Program-made: the position numbers and the translations under genes
The notes under the pieces: generated by a model
What the model was told of the DNA's origin: nothing
Database searches by the model: none
The model's input: only the letters and a program-made list of their open reading frames with translations
Part shown: positions 7,919 to 16,501 of the stretch, in pieces
How the letters are laid out: every line of letters starts with the position of its first letter
Numbering within the stretch: position 1 is the first letter of the stretch
Assembly: GCA_016713675.1 (NCBI GenBank)
Contig: JADJOS010000001.1
Span: 1,488,001 to 1,552,000 of the forward strand
Length of the DNA: 64,000 nt
Origin: Acidobacteriota bacterium
GTDB taxonomy: Bacteria > Acidobacteriota > Blastocatellia > Pyrinomonadales > Pyrinomonadaceae
Direction of reading: 5' to 3'

Positions 7919-8997
7919 CTATTTCCTCGTAAATCTCTGTAGAGAAGCCACAAATATAATGATGATCGCCTGAAGTACTTCGACCAGATCTTTTGAAACG
8001 TATTTTGTTTCGATATCCACAAAGATCTCGCCGCGTTTCAGAACAGCGAAAAAGATAGCGGCGAAAAAGATCCCGAGCGGATGGTTTCGGCCCAGCAAAG
8101 CTACCGCGATCCCCAGAAATCCCCAGCCGTCGGAGAAGCCGTCGTAGTAACGGTATCGATAGCCGAGCACCTCGCCGATGGCGACCATTCCGGCCAAGCC
8201 GCCCGAGATCGTCATCGCGATGATGATCTGCTTTTTGGTGAAATGCCGCCGTATTCCGCTGCGGACGGATTTTCCCCGACAGCTCTCAGCTCATAGCCCC
8301 ATTTTGTTTTCCATAAGAAAATGTAGACAAGCACACACATCAATATTGCCAACAAAAAGGCGACACTTAGCGGCACAAAATCGGGCATTCCGGGAATGTA
8401 CTGGCTGATTCTTGGAATATGGGCCGCCGGGCCTATTTCGGCGGTCTGCATGATCGGGTCGCCCGGGATCTTAAAATAATACTGTGTAAAATAGCTGACC
8501 AAGGCGACGCCGATAAAGTTCAGCATGATCGTATTGATCACTTCGTGCGAGCCAAATTTTGCTTTCAGTATTCCAGGGATCGCTCCCCAAACACCGCCCG
8601 CAACCACCGCCGTGACGATACAAAGTAAGACAAGCAAAACCGCCGGCAAACTGTACCATGACCAGTTCTCTTCCTTTCCGAAGATATTGACCATAGTCCC
8701 CCCAAACTTGATGCCGACCCATGCCGTCGCAAATGCGGCGACATACAATTGGCCTTCAGCTCCAATATTCAGCAATCCGCATCGAAACGCGACAGCAACC
8801 GCTAGGCCCGTAAAGATCAGCGGCGTCGCAATGAACAGCGTGTAGCCAAAGTCGTTGAGCGAACCAAAGGAATTGCCGATAAGCTGGTAAAAGGTCTGGA
8901 AAGGACTGTCACCGATCAGCAACACAATGATCCCGCCGACAACGAACGCCGCCAAAACGGCGATCAACGGCCATAAAACTTCGCGAAGAATCTTCAT
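7919..8997 (-). pseudogene. ABC transporter permease, nucleoside (BMP/NupP) type, split by a one-base frameshift
   Basis: The first permease of the pair. Frame one (8997-8212) gives ~250 residues with SPFQTFYQL, RCGLLNIGAEGQL, GSHEVINTIMLNFI and GYELRAVGENPSAAEYGGIS, then degenerates. The next frame continues KKQIIIAMTISGGLAGM to FVASLQRFTRK at 7919. Adding one A to the five-A run of the coding strand (complement of 8232-8236) rejoins them as YGGISPKKQIII, giving a normal ~359-residue permease. The homopolymer position makes sequencing error quite possible. The downstream permease starts on its stop codon. Confidence 0.88.
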
Positions 8998-9025
8998 TTA
9001 CTTTGTAGGTAATGTGCGTCAACAA

Positions 9026-9054
9026 ATATAACCGAGAAACGTCAAATGTGTCAC
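9026..9054 (-). promoter_or_regulatory. Candidate promoter for the nucleoside cluster
   Basis: On the minus strand GTGACA (9054-9049) and TTATAT (9031-9026) are separated by exactly 17 bp, about 30 bp upstream of the first permease ATG. The -35 match is only partial. Confidence 0.35.
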
Positions 9055-9109
9055 CCGAAAACAACAACTTACCACTATTTTTGACCTTGAATTTTTTTTC
9101 GCAGAATAC

Positions 9110-9138
9110 TTGACAATCCTACACTCATATTTTATTAT
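9110..9138 (+). promoter_or_regulatory. Sigma-70-like promoter of hsp20
   Basis: TTGACA at 9110-9115, a 17-bp spacer and TATTAT at 9133-9138. This is close to consensus. The start codon of hsp20 is 55 bp further on. Confidence 0.7.
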
Positions 9139-9146
9139 TTCCGTAG

Positions 9147-9168
9147 ACTAAGTGATTAGTCATTAATC
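9147..9168 (+). promoter_or_regulatory. Overlapping short dyads in the hsp20 leader
   Basis: ACTAA-gtga-TTAGT and GATTA-gtcat-TAATC share bases just after the predicted transcription start. They could form a repressor site, but they match neither the CIRCE nor the HAIR consensus. Confidence 0.35.
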
Positions 9169-9193
9169 TAATGAATTTTTGGAGGAAATGATC

Positions 9194-9694
9194 ATGAACA
9201 TAGTAAGATACGATCCATTTAGAGAACTTCGCGGACTTCAGGACGAAATGACGCGTCTTTTTGCGGGAGTTGCGCCTTCAAGCGCAAGCCGTGAAGATAT
9301 GCTCAACGGTGCATGGTTGCCGAAGGTCGATATTTTTGAGAATAAGGAAAATCTCGTTCTTGAAGCTGAACTTCCGGGCATGAGCCGGGACGATTTTGAG
9401 CTGTCATTCGAGAACAATGTCTTGACGCTCAAGGGCGAACGCAAATTTGAAAAGAAGACCGAGGGTGACAACTATCATCGCGTCGAACGTTCATACGGCG
9501 AATTCACCCGTTCGTTCACATTGCCGCAGACGGTTACCGTGGAAGGCGTGAAAGCTGAATTCAACAACGGAATTCTGCATCTGAGTCTGCCGAAACGCGA
9601 AGAGACCAAGGCACGCAAGATCGAGATCGTTGGGGGTGATGCAACGCCCAAGACGATCGAGGCTGAAAACAAGGCCAAGACGGCCGGTGCATAA
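9194..9694 (+). CDS. Small heat shock protein, Hsp20/alpha-crystallin family
   Basis: ATP-independent holdase that keeps unfolding proteins soluble for ClpB/DnaK. The alpha-crystallin domain covers about residues 40-135: VDIFENKENLVLEAELPGM, the LTLKGERK strand, and the FNNGILHLSLPK segment with the usual A-x-x-x-G-I/V-L-like element. The N-terminus MNIVRYDPFRELRGLQDEM is typical of class A bacterial sHsps. The start at 9194 is chosen because GGAGG lies 8 bp upstream. It leads the chaperone block. Confidence 0.95.
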   Translation: MNIVRYDPFRELRGLQDEMTRLFAGVAPSSASREDMLNGAWLPKVDIFENKENLVLEAELPGMSRDDFELSFENNVLTLKGERKFEKKTEGDNYHRVERSYGEFTRSFTLPQTVTVEGVKAEFNNGILHLSLPKREETKARKIEIVGGDATPKTIEAENKAKTAGA

Positions 9695-9705
9695 AACGCA
9701 CGAGG

Positions 9706-9765
9706 GTAAACGACGAGCGGTGAATGGTGAGTGCGAACATTCATCATTCACCGTTCGTTGTTTAC
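9706..9765. repeat. Long imperfect hairpin between hsp20 and clpB
   Basis: GTAAACGACGAGCGGTGAATG pairs with CATTCACCGTTCGTTGTTTAC (21-base arms with a few mismatches), extended by TGA/TCA. The structure ends 9 bp before the clpB ATG. The same DNA ends in TACAAT, a possible -10 element. It may act as terminator, processing site or dispersed repeat. Confidence 0.65.
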
Positions 9766-9774
9766 AATAAGACT

Positions 9775-12384
9775 ATGAGATTCGATAAATTTACGATCCG
9801 CGGCCAGGAGGCCGTACAGGAGGCTATCGGCATAGCCGAGAAAGGCCAAAATCAACAGGTCGAGCCAGAACATTTGCTCGCAGCGATGCTTGAGCAGAAA
9901 GAGGGCGTGGTCAAACCGATCTTCGGCAAGATCGGTGCGAATGCCGGTGCGATCGCCGGCGAAATTAACGCTGCGATCGAAAAATTTCCCAAAGTAACAG
10001 GCGGCCAGCAATATTTCAGCTCGCGCACGAACACGATCTTTCAAGACGCTCAGAAAGTAGCGGAAAAGATGGAGGACGAATATATGTCCACCGAACATCT
10101 TTTGCTTTCGATCGCAGCTGAGAAAGAAGGTGATGCGGGACGGATCCTGCGCTCTAATGGAGTTACTCGCGACGATCTCGAAAAGGTGATAACTGACATG
10201 CGCGGCGGGTCGAAGATCACGGATCAGAATGCCGAAGAAAATTTTCAGGCACTCGACAAATATGCGCAAGATCTAACGGAGCTTGCCCGCAAAGGCAAGC
10301 TCGATCCTGTCATAGGCCGCGACGACGAGATACGGCGTGCGATACAGATCCTCTCACGTCGAACAAAAAACAATCCCGTATTGATCGGCGAGCCGGGCGT
10401 CGGTAAGACGGCGATCGTAGAAGGATTGGCTCAGCGGATCGTGTCAGGCGACGTGCCTGAAACGCTGAAAAATAAGCGCCTCGTTTCGCTCGATCTCGGA
10501 GCGATGCTCGCCGGTGCGAAATATCGCGGCGAATTTGAAGACCGTTTGAAAGCTGTCCTGAAAGAGATCGAAAAGGCCGAGGGACAGATAATTTTGTTCA
10601 TTGACGAACTGCACACATTGGTTGGAGCGGGAGCGAGCGAAGGTGCAATTGACGCCTCGAACATGCTCAAACCGGCACTTGCACGGGGCACTTTGCGCTC
10701 GGTCGGTGCCACGACACTCGCGGAATATCAGAAATACATCGAAAAGGACAAAGCTCTCGAACGCCGTTTCCAGCAAGTTTATGTCGGGGAACCGAATGTT
10801 GAGGACACGATCGCGATCCTCCGCGGGCTGAAAGAACGTTACGAAGTACACCACGGCGTGCGGATCAAGGACGCTGCAATTGTGGCCGCAGCAACGCTCT
10901 CAAATCGATATATCACTGACCGCTTTTTGCCGGACAAGGCCATCGATCTTATCGACGAAGCGGCTTCGCGTATTCGGATCGAGATCGATTCGCTTCCGCA
11001 GGAGATCGACGTTCTTGAGCGCGAAATTTTGCAGCTCGAGATCGAACGCCAGGCATTGACGCGGGAAACGGATGAGAAATCAAAGACGCGTCTCGATGAT
11101 ATCGAACGCCGCATCGGCGATCTCAACGAAAAATCGTCGGCGATGAAAGCCCAATGGCAGTCCGAAAAAGACGAGATCGAAAAGATGCGTGACGCTAAGG
11201 GCAAGCTCGAGCAGGCACGACTCGAACTCGAGCAGGCACGTCAGGCCGGCGATCTGGCCAAGGCCGCGGAGATCCAATACGGCAGCATTCCGGAACTCGA
11301 AAAACTGCTCGAATCCGAGCAGGCCCGTCTCGGCGAACTACAGAAAGACGGCGTTTTCTTAAAAGAAGAGGTCGACGAAGAGGACGTCGCCGAGGTCGTT
11401 GCCAAATGGACCGGCGTTCCGGTCACCAAGATGCTGCAGGGCGAGATGCAGAAACTTGTCGAGATGGAGTCCGGCCTTCGCAAACGCGTGATCGGACAGG
11501 ACGAGGCTCTCGAAGCTGTTTCAAATGCGGTACGGCGCGCCCGTGCGGGTCTTCAGGATCCAAATCGCCCGGTGGGATCATTTATTTTCCTAGGCCCGAC
11601 CGGCGTCGGAAAGACCGAGACTGCCAGAGCGCTAGCTGAATTTCTCTTTGACGACGAAAAGGCAATGGTGCGGCTCGACATGTCCGAGTATATGGAAAAG
11701 CACGCGGTAGCCCGCATGATCGGGGCTCCTCCGGGATACGTCGGTTACGAAGAAGGCGGCCAATTGACCGAAGCCGTACGACGGCGTCCGTACTCGGTCG
11801 TGCTTTTCGATGAGATCGAAAAGGCCCATCCGGACGTATTCAACGTGCTGCTGCAAATTTTGGATGACGGTCGTCTGACCGATTCGAAAGGACGGGTTGT
11901 TGATTTCAAGAATACGGTCTTGATCATGACCTCAAATCTTGGCTCGCGTGAGATACAGGCTGCAACCGAGAATCCGCTTGCTGATCGCGAGATCAAGAAA
12001 GATGTACTCGAAGTATTGCGGAACCATTTCAAGCCTGAGTTTCTTAATCGAATCGACGACATCGTCGTATTTGCTCAGTTAACTCGTGATGAGATCGCCA
12101 AGATCATTGATGTCCAGCTCGAAAAACTGCGTAGGAATCTCGACGATCGCGGCATTACCATCGAGCTCGAGGATTCGGCTCGTGAGTTGATCATTAAGGA
12201 AGGCTACGATCCTGTTTACGGCGCAAGGCCGCTGAAACGTGCGATACAGACGCTGGTGCAAAATCCGCTTGCGGTCAGTCTTCTGAAGGGCGATATCGTT
12301 AGCGGAAGTATCGTGAAAGTATCAGCTGAGAACGGCGAAATGAAATTCACACCGGTGGTGAACAGTGCCGAGGCTGGTGCGTAG
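9775..12384 (+). CDS. clpB: ATP-dependent disaggregase ClpB
   Basis: Hexameric AAA+ unfoldase that rescues aggregated proteins with DnaK. With the start MRFDKFTIRGQEAVQEA at 9775 the protein has 869 residues: N-domain (1-145), NBD1 with Walker A GEPGVGKTA and pore loop AKYRGEFE, the middle coiled-coil domain (about 400-530), and NBD2 with GPTGVGKTE, pore loop GYVGYEEGG and NRIDDIVVF. VAKWTGVPVTKM precedes NBD2 as expected. All catalytic elements are intact. It lies between hsp20 and grpE; dnaK/dnaJ are not in the window. Confidence 0.98.
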   Translation: MRFDKFTIRGQEAVQEAIGIAEKGQNQQVEPEHLLAAMLEQKEGVVKPIFGKIGANAGAIAGEINAAIEKFPKVTGGQQYFSSRTNTIFQDAQKVAEKMEDEYMSTEHLLLSIAAEKEGDAGRILRSNGVTRDDLEKVITDMRGGSKITDQNAEENFQALDKYAQDLTELARKGKLDPVIGRDDEIRRAIQILSRRTKNNPVLIGEPGVGKTAIVEGLAQRIVSGDVPETLKNKRLVSLDLGAMLAGAKYRGEFEDRLKAVLKEIEKAEGQIILFIDELHTLVGAGASEGAIDASNMLKPALARGTLRSVGATTLAEYQKYIEKDKALERRFQQVYVGEPNVEDTIAILRGLKERYEVHHGVRIKDAAIVAAATLSNRYITDRFLPDKAIDLIDEAASRIRIEIDSLPQEIDVLEREILQLEIERQALTRETDEKSKTRLDDIERRIGDLNEKSSAMKAQWQSEKDEIEKMRDAKGKLEQARLELEQARQAGDLAKAAEIQYGSIPELEKLLESEQARLGELQKDGVFLKEEVDEEDVAEVVAKWTGVPVTKMLQGEMQKLVEMESGLRKRVIGQDEALEAVSNAVRRARAGLQDPNRPVGSFIFLGPTGVGKTETARALAEFLFDDEKAMVRLDMSEYMEKHAVARMIGAPPGYVGYEEGGQLTEAVRRRPYSVVLFDEIEKAHPDVFNVLLQILDDGRLTDSKGRVVDFKNTVLIMTSNLGSREIQAATENPLADREIKKDVLEVLRNHFKPEFLNRIDDIVVFAQLTRDEIAKIIDVQLEKLRRNLDDRGITIELEDSARELIIKEGYDPVYGARPLKRAIQTLVQNPLAVSLLKGDIVSGSIVKVSAENGEMKFTPVVNSAEAGA

Positions 12385-12471
12385 GCCCCGACGTATAACT
12401 GACCGGAGAATGATATTATTGATCTATGTTAATAGGTACGCCCATACGAACGTGTGGGCTCCTGCATTAAA

Positions 12472-13140
12472 ATGTTTAAGAAAAAGAAAATGAACGAGCA
12501 AGAAATCGAGTTTGACGAATCAGACGAAGTGAAGATCCCTGTAAACGACAAACGCCGGTTTAGTCCTGATGGCGAACGTGTCGTCGGTGACGAGAAGCCT
12601 ACAGAACCGGTCAAGTCGGCCGCCGAGATCGCTCTTGAGGCCGCACTTAAGATCGAGACCGAACGACGCGAGGCCGCCGAGGCAAAACTCAGCAGCGTAC
12701 AGGTCAAATTTGATGAGGCAAAGGCGAATCTGGAGAAAGAAACGGCCGAAATGCGTACGCGGCTAATGAAAACACTCGAGGATCGTGGCAAACAGGCTCA
12801 GTTCAACTTCCTGACGACATTGCTTCCGGTGCTCGACAACCTAAATTTGGCAGTCGCCGCGAGCGAGACCGACCCGTCAGTCGAACATCTGCGTGACGGT
12901 GTGATCGGAACCGCCAGAAGTTTTGAGCGAGCCCTTATCGATGTCGGCGTCGAGCCGATCGCATCAGTTGGCGTTGCTTTTGATCCGGAGCAGCACGAAG
13001 CCGTCGATATGGTCGCGACCGACGCGGAAAACGATGGCAAGATCACCGCTGAATATACTCGCGGTTACAGGTTCGGCGGCAAACTGCTGCGTCCTGCACG
13101 AGTTCAGGTCGGGAAAGGTATGGCCGATTCGGCGGCTTAG
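12472..13140 (+). CDS. grpE: GrpE nucleotide exchange factor
   Basis: Releases ADP from DnaK. It has an N-terminal charged tail (MFKKKKMNEQEIEFDES), a long coiled coil (about 50-115), and the beta domain with NFLTTLLPVLDNLNLAV, FERALIDVGVEPI, FDPEQHEAV and GYRFGGKLLRPARVQVGKG, all family hallmarks. The ATG at 12472 is preferred; a GTG at 12454 lies inside a small hairpin (12440-12459) just upstream. It follows clpB by 87 bp and lies 114 bp before the divergent Clp ATPase. Confidence 0.94.
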   Translation: MFKKKKMNEQEIEFDESDEVKIPVNDKRRFSPDGERVVGDEKPTEPVKSAAEIALEAALKIETERREAAEAKLSSVQVKFDEAKANLEKETAEMRTRLMKTLEDRGKQAQFNFLTTLLPVLDNLNLAVAASETDPSVEHLRDGVIGTARSFERALIDVGVEPIASVGVAFDPEQHEAVDMVATDAENDGKITAEYTRGYRFGGKLLRPARVQVGKGMADSAA

Positions 13141-13148
13141 TAAATACC

Positions 13149-13172
13149 GCGCCGGAAAATCCTTTTCGGCGC
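13149..13172 (+). terminator. Hairpin after grpE
   Basis: GCGCCG and CGGCGC arms continue into AAAA/TTTT around a short loop. It lies 8 bp after the grpE stop and has no following T-run, so it is a weak terminator or a processing hairpin. Confidence 0.4.
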
Positions 13173-13254
13173 ACGCGTCGAAGTGTTATGATGTAGTACA
13201 GGCAAATCCCTTCCGTTTGGCCGCATCGAATATTTTAGTTTTACCAATATTTAT

Positions 13255-15534
13255 ATGGCAGATATAGACGCATACAAGGATAAATTCAGCGAAAGCGGCA
13301 GACGTGTTTTGGAGACCGCTTTGGGCGAATCCAAAAAGCGTGATCAAAATTACGTGTCGATCGAGCACATTCTACATGCAGTCGCATTCGAGGAAGACGA
13401 TCTTTTTACATCGACAATGCGTGACCTTGCGGTCGATCCGCGTTCGGTCAAAATGCTGATCGAAAAACGGATGGAGAGCGGACGCCAACATACCGGCAGC
13501 GGATTTCGAATTGCTCCTGAAACCACCGAGCTCTTCAAACGCGCGATGGATCGTGCTCGTTCGCAAGGGCGGCGTGTGATCGATGGCAGCGATATTTTTT
13601 ACGTTCTTTCAAACGACGAACGCAGTGTGCTTAATGACGTTTTGCAAAATCTGGGAGTGCCGTCCGATGAGGTTGCAACGAGCGCCCGTACACGCATCCG
13701 CAAGCGTGAAAAAGAGGAGGAACGTACCCGTCAAAAATACGAATTGCCCTCATTCCTTCGTCATTTCGGCGTTTCGATGAACAAATTGGCACGTCAGGAC
13801 AAGATCCCGCCAACCATCGGCCGCGAGCGCGAGATACTGCAGATGATGGAGATCCTCTCGCACCGCGAACGTTCTAATTCGCCGATGCTTGTTGGCGAGC
13901 CGGGCGTAGGTAAGACGGCGGTCGTCGAAGGTTTAGCCAGATTGATCGAACTTGAGCCTGAAAAGGTCCCTGCAAGATTGCGCGATGCACATATCGTGCA
14001 GCTTCAGATGGGCGGACTTGTCGCCGGGACAATGCTTCGCGGGATGTTCGAGGAGCGGATCAAGGGCATAATCGACGAGGTAAAAGAGAAAGACCACATC
14101 ATTCTCTTCATCGACGAAGCTCACACCATCATCGGGGCCGGTGCCGCAATGGGGACGACGTCGGATGCGGCGAACATGTTCAAATCGAGCTTGGCCCGCG
14201 GCGAACTGCGGATCATCGGTGCAACCACGATCACCGAATACAAAGAGTACATCGCGGACGACGAAGCTCTTGCCCGCCGGTTCCGTCTCGTAACGGTTGA
14301 CGAACCGACGATGGACCAGACAAAGGAGATCCTGCTCGGCGTCAGGCCGCGGCTGGAGAAGAATTACTCCGTAACGATCTCGGACGAGGCCATCAATATG
14401 GCCCTCGAGATGTCTCCGAAGTACATTCGCAATCTGCACCTGCCCGACAAAGCGATCGGCTGGCTCGACACGGCTTCGGTCAAGGTCGAGATCAACGAGC
14501 CGCTCGAAATGATCGTCCGGCCCGAGCACATCATTGATGTCATCTCTCAGGAATCGCGTATTCCGAAAGATATGATCTATCGCGACACGTCAGATCGTTT
14601 TTCCGCCATGGAAGCCGATCTTGGTAATCGCGTGATCGGTCAGAAAGATGCCGTGCGTGCGGTCGCTGAGAGATTGCGTTTGAACAAAGGGCCTCTGAAA
14701 GACAATCATTACGCGCCCGACGGCGTACTGCTTTTCCTCGGCCCGACCGGCGTTGGAAAGACCGAACTCGCCAAAGCAGTCGCTGAATTCATGTTTGGCG
14801 ACGAAGGCAAGATGATCCGCATCGACATGAGCGAATACGGTGACGGCACGGTCGGCATCGAAAAGCTAATCGGCATGCCTCGCGGTATTGTCGGCTCAGA
14901 ACGCGGCGGTATTTTGACCGAGCAGCTTCGTGACAATCCGTACACAGTACTGCTGCTCGATGAGGTCGAAAAGGCTTCGCCGTACCTGATGAACATCTTT
15001 CTTCAGGCATTCGACGAAGGCTGGATCACCGACGGCCGCGGCAAGAAGGTATATCTTTCGGACGCGATCGTCATCATGACGTCAAATCTTGGCTCGGAAA
15101 ACTTCAAACGGTACGAAAAACCGCTCGGTTTCGGCCAAAAGACGCTCGGAGATGTGTCGCAGATAAAGGCCGAAGCGATGAAAGCGGCTGAGTCGCGGTT
15201 CACGCCGGAGTTTCGAAACCGTATCGACGAGATCATTGTGTTCTCGCCTCTCGTCCTTGACGAAGTTCGCGAGATCGCCAAACTTTACCTCGCCAAACTC
15301 CAGAAAAATATGGAACGGCAAGGCAAGGTCGTTGAGGTAACTGAGGCAGCTCTTGACCTATTGACCGAAAAAGGATTCTCACCGGCATACGGTGCCAGAT
15401 TCCTGAAACGGCACATCGATCAAAAGGTAAAATTGCCGATCACCAATGAATGGAAACTGTCGACAAAATTCATCGTCGATGCCGCCGAAGGCGAGATCAC
15501 GGTAAAACCGGGCGAGGTTTTCAGCCTCAACTAG
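13255..15534 (+). CDS. Divergent ClpA/ClpC-type AAA+ ATPase with atypical pore loops
   Basis: Two-ring Clp unfoldase of 759 residues: N-domain (1-145), charged linker, NBD1 (Walker A GEPGVGKT at 214-221, FIDEAHT), a short linker without the ClpB/ClpC middle domain, and NBD2 (GPTGVGKT at 496-503). A hydrophobic LGF at 624-626 sits where ClpA/ClpX carry the IGL/IGF loop that docks on ClpP, so it may feed ClpP. The substrate-gripping tyrosines are missing in both rings: KYRG is MLRG at 260-263 and GYVG is GIVG at 544-547. Walker motifs and arginine-rich sensor regions look intact, so ATP hydrolysis is expected. Its place after clpB and grpE suggests stress protein quality control. Neither ClpP nor an adaptor gene is nearby. 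Confidence 0.9.
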   Translation: MADIDAYKDKFSESGRRVLETALGESKKRDQNYVSIEHILHAVAFEEDDLFTSTMRDLAVDPRSVKMLIEKRMESGRQHTGSGFRIAPETTELFKRAMDRARSQGRRVIDGSDIFYVLSNDERSVLNDVLQNLGVPSDEVATSARTRIRKREKEEERTRQKYELPSFLRHFGVSMNKLARQDKIPPTIGREREILQMMEILSHRERSNSPMLVGEPGVGKTAVVEGLARLIELEPEKVPARLRDAHIVQLQMGGLVAGTMLRGMFEERIKGIIDEVKEKDHIILFIDEAHTIIGAGAAMGTTSDAANMFKSSLARGELRIIGATTITEYKEYIADDEALARRFRLVTVDEPTMDQTKEILLGVRPRLEKNYSVTISDEAINMALEMSPKYIRNLHLPDKAIGWLDTASVKVEINEPLEMIVRPEHIIDVISQESRIPKDMIYRDTSDRFSAMEADLGNRVIGQKDAVRAVAERLRLNKGPLKDNHYAPDGVLLFLGPTGVGKTELAKAVAEFMFGDEGKMIRIDMSEYGDGTVGIEKLIGMPRGIVGSERGGILTEQLRDNPYTVLLLDEVEKASPYLMNIFLQAFDEGWITDGRGKKVYLSDAIVIMTSNLGSENFKRYEKPLGFGQKTLGDVSQIKAEAMKAAESRFTPEFRNRIDEIIVFSPLVLDEVREIAKLYLAKLQKNMERQGKVVEVTEAALDLLTEKGFSPAYGARFLKRHIDQKVKLPITNEWKLSTKFIVDAAEGEITVKPGEVFSLN

Positions 15535-15557
15535 ACGCAGCAAAAACTTTTTGCATC

Positions 15558-15592
15558 AAAGGCTTTGGTGATAAAATCATCAAAGCCTTTTT
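15558..15592 (+). terminator. Rho-independent terminator after the Clp ATPase gene
   Basis: AAAGGCTTTGGTGAT and ATCATCAAAGCCTTT form a strong stem with an AA loop, followed by TTTTTC. It ends only 4 bp before the next ATG, so the downstream gene may depend on read-through or on a start inside this region. Confidence 0.8.
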
Positions 15593-15596
15593 CTAT

Positions 15597-16409
15597 ATGA
15601 ACCGATCAATTCTCAGAACCTTTTTTGCGCTTGTTAGCGTAATTTTTGTATCAACGACATTTACATCCGCACAGACCGATACGCCAAAGCCGCCGCAGAC
15701 TGAAAAGGCCGAGGCTGTGATCGCAAAGGCCGTGCAGGTGCTTGGCGGTGACCGTTATCTCAAGGTGAGATCACAGATCGGACGGGGCAAATTCAGCGTC
15801 ATCAAAGAAGGTGCGACGGTCTCGTTTCAGACATTTGTCGATGTCATCGTCTTCCCGGACAAAGAGCGAACAGAATTTAAGGAACGGGGAACTCTAACGG
15901 TACAAACCAACTCCGGCGGAACCGGTTGGGTCTATGACGGCGAACAGGAAGTCGTCAAGGTTCAGAACGAAACGCAGCTCGCGAATTTCAAACAGGGCAT
16001 GCGGACGAGCCTCGACAATCTGCTTCGCGGCGCATGGCGTGGCGATGCCGAGCTCTCATATATCGGCCGCCGTCCCGCTGCTCTCGGCAAACGAAACGAC
16101 GCCATAAAGCTCTCATTCAAAGACGGTTTCGTGATCGAGTTCGAATTTTCGGTCGACAACGGTCTGCCCCAGAGATCGCTTTATAAAAAGACGACACCCG
16201 ACGGCGAAGAGGTCAAAGAAGAGGACCGCTATGCCCAGTTCGTCGATATCGACGGCATCAAAACACCGTTCATAATCGACCACGTCACAAACGGCAAACC
16301 AACATCGCGGATCAATTACGAAACTGTCGAATTCAACAAGAGCATCCCTGACTCAATATTCACAAAACCCGCGACCCCGAAGGAAGCAAAGAAAGAGATC
16401 AAATTCTAA
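15597..16409 (+). CDS. Exported LolA-like / outer-membrane lipoprotein-sorting-like protein
   Basis: A 270-residue protein with a signal peptide (MNRSILRTFFALVSVIF...TSAQ), a short proline-rich linker and a beta-rich domain resembling the LolA/LolB/RseB fold: AVIAKAVQVLGGDRYLKV, TERTEF-like strands, DNLLRGAWRGDAEL, and DGIKTPFIIDHVTNGK. Proteins of this shape are frequent in acidobacteria and are usually unnamed. The start follows a terminator stem. A role in binding hydrophobic ligands is inference from fold only. Confidence 0.75.
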   Translation: MNRSILRTFFALVSVIFVSTTFTSAQTDTPKPPQTEKAEAVIAKAVQVLGGDRYLKVRSQIGRGKFSVIKEGATVSFQTFVDVIVFPDKERTEFKERGTLTVQTNSGGTGWVYDGEQEVVKVQNETQLANFKQGMRTSLDNLLRGAWRGDAELSYIGRRPAALGKRNDAIKLSFKDGFVIEFEFSVDNGLPQRSLYKKTTPDGEEVKEEDRYAQFVDIDGIKTPFIIDHVTNGKPTSRINYETVEFNKSIPDSIFTKPATPKEAKKEIKF

Positions 16410-16419
16410 TAAAATTTAG

Positions 16420-16485
16420 CCGCAGATCACCCAGACATCATGGATAGAAAATATCTCTGATCCGTCCTATCCGCGTGATCCGCGG
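16420..16485. repeat. Palindromic repeat (CCGCAGATCAC family)
   Basis: CCGCAGATCAC (16420-16430) and GTGATCCGCGG (16475-16485) are inverted with one mismatch, and inner GGATAG/CTATCC pair too. It lies between two converging genes. The outer ends resemble the hairpins at 6945 and 54307. Confidence 0.6.
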
Positions 16486-16501
16486 CCAATTTTCTTCCGC
16501 T

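Noticed and set aside
8212..8240. Programmed frameshifting in the permease gene
   Set aside because: An A5 run without a heptameric slippery site or downstream pseudoknot is a weak case; a one-base sequence error is simpler. Left open in the findings.
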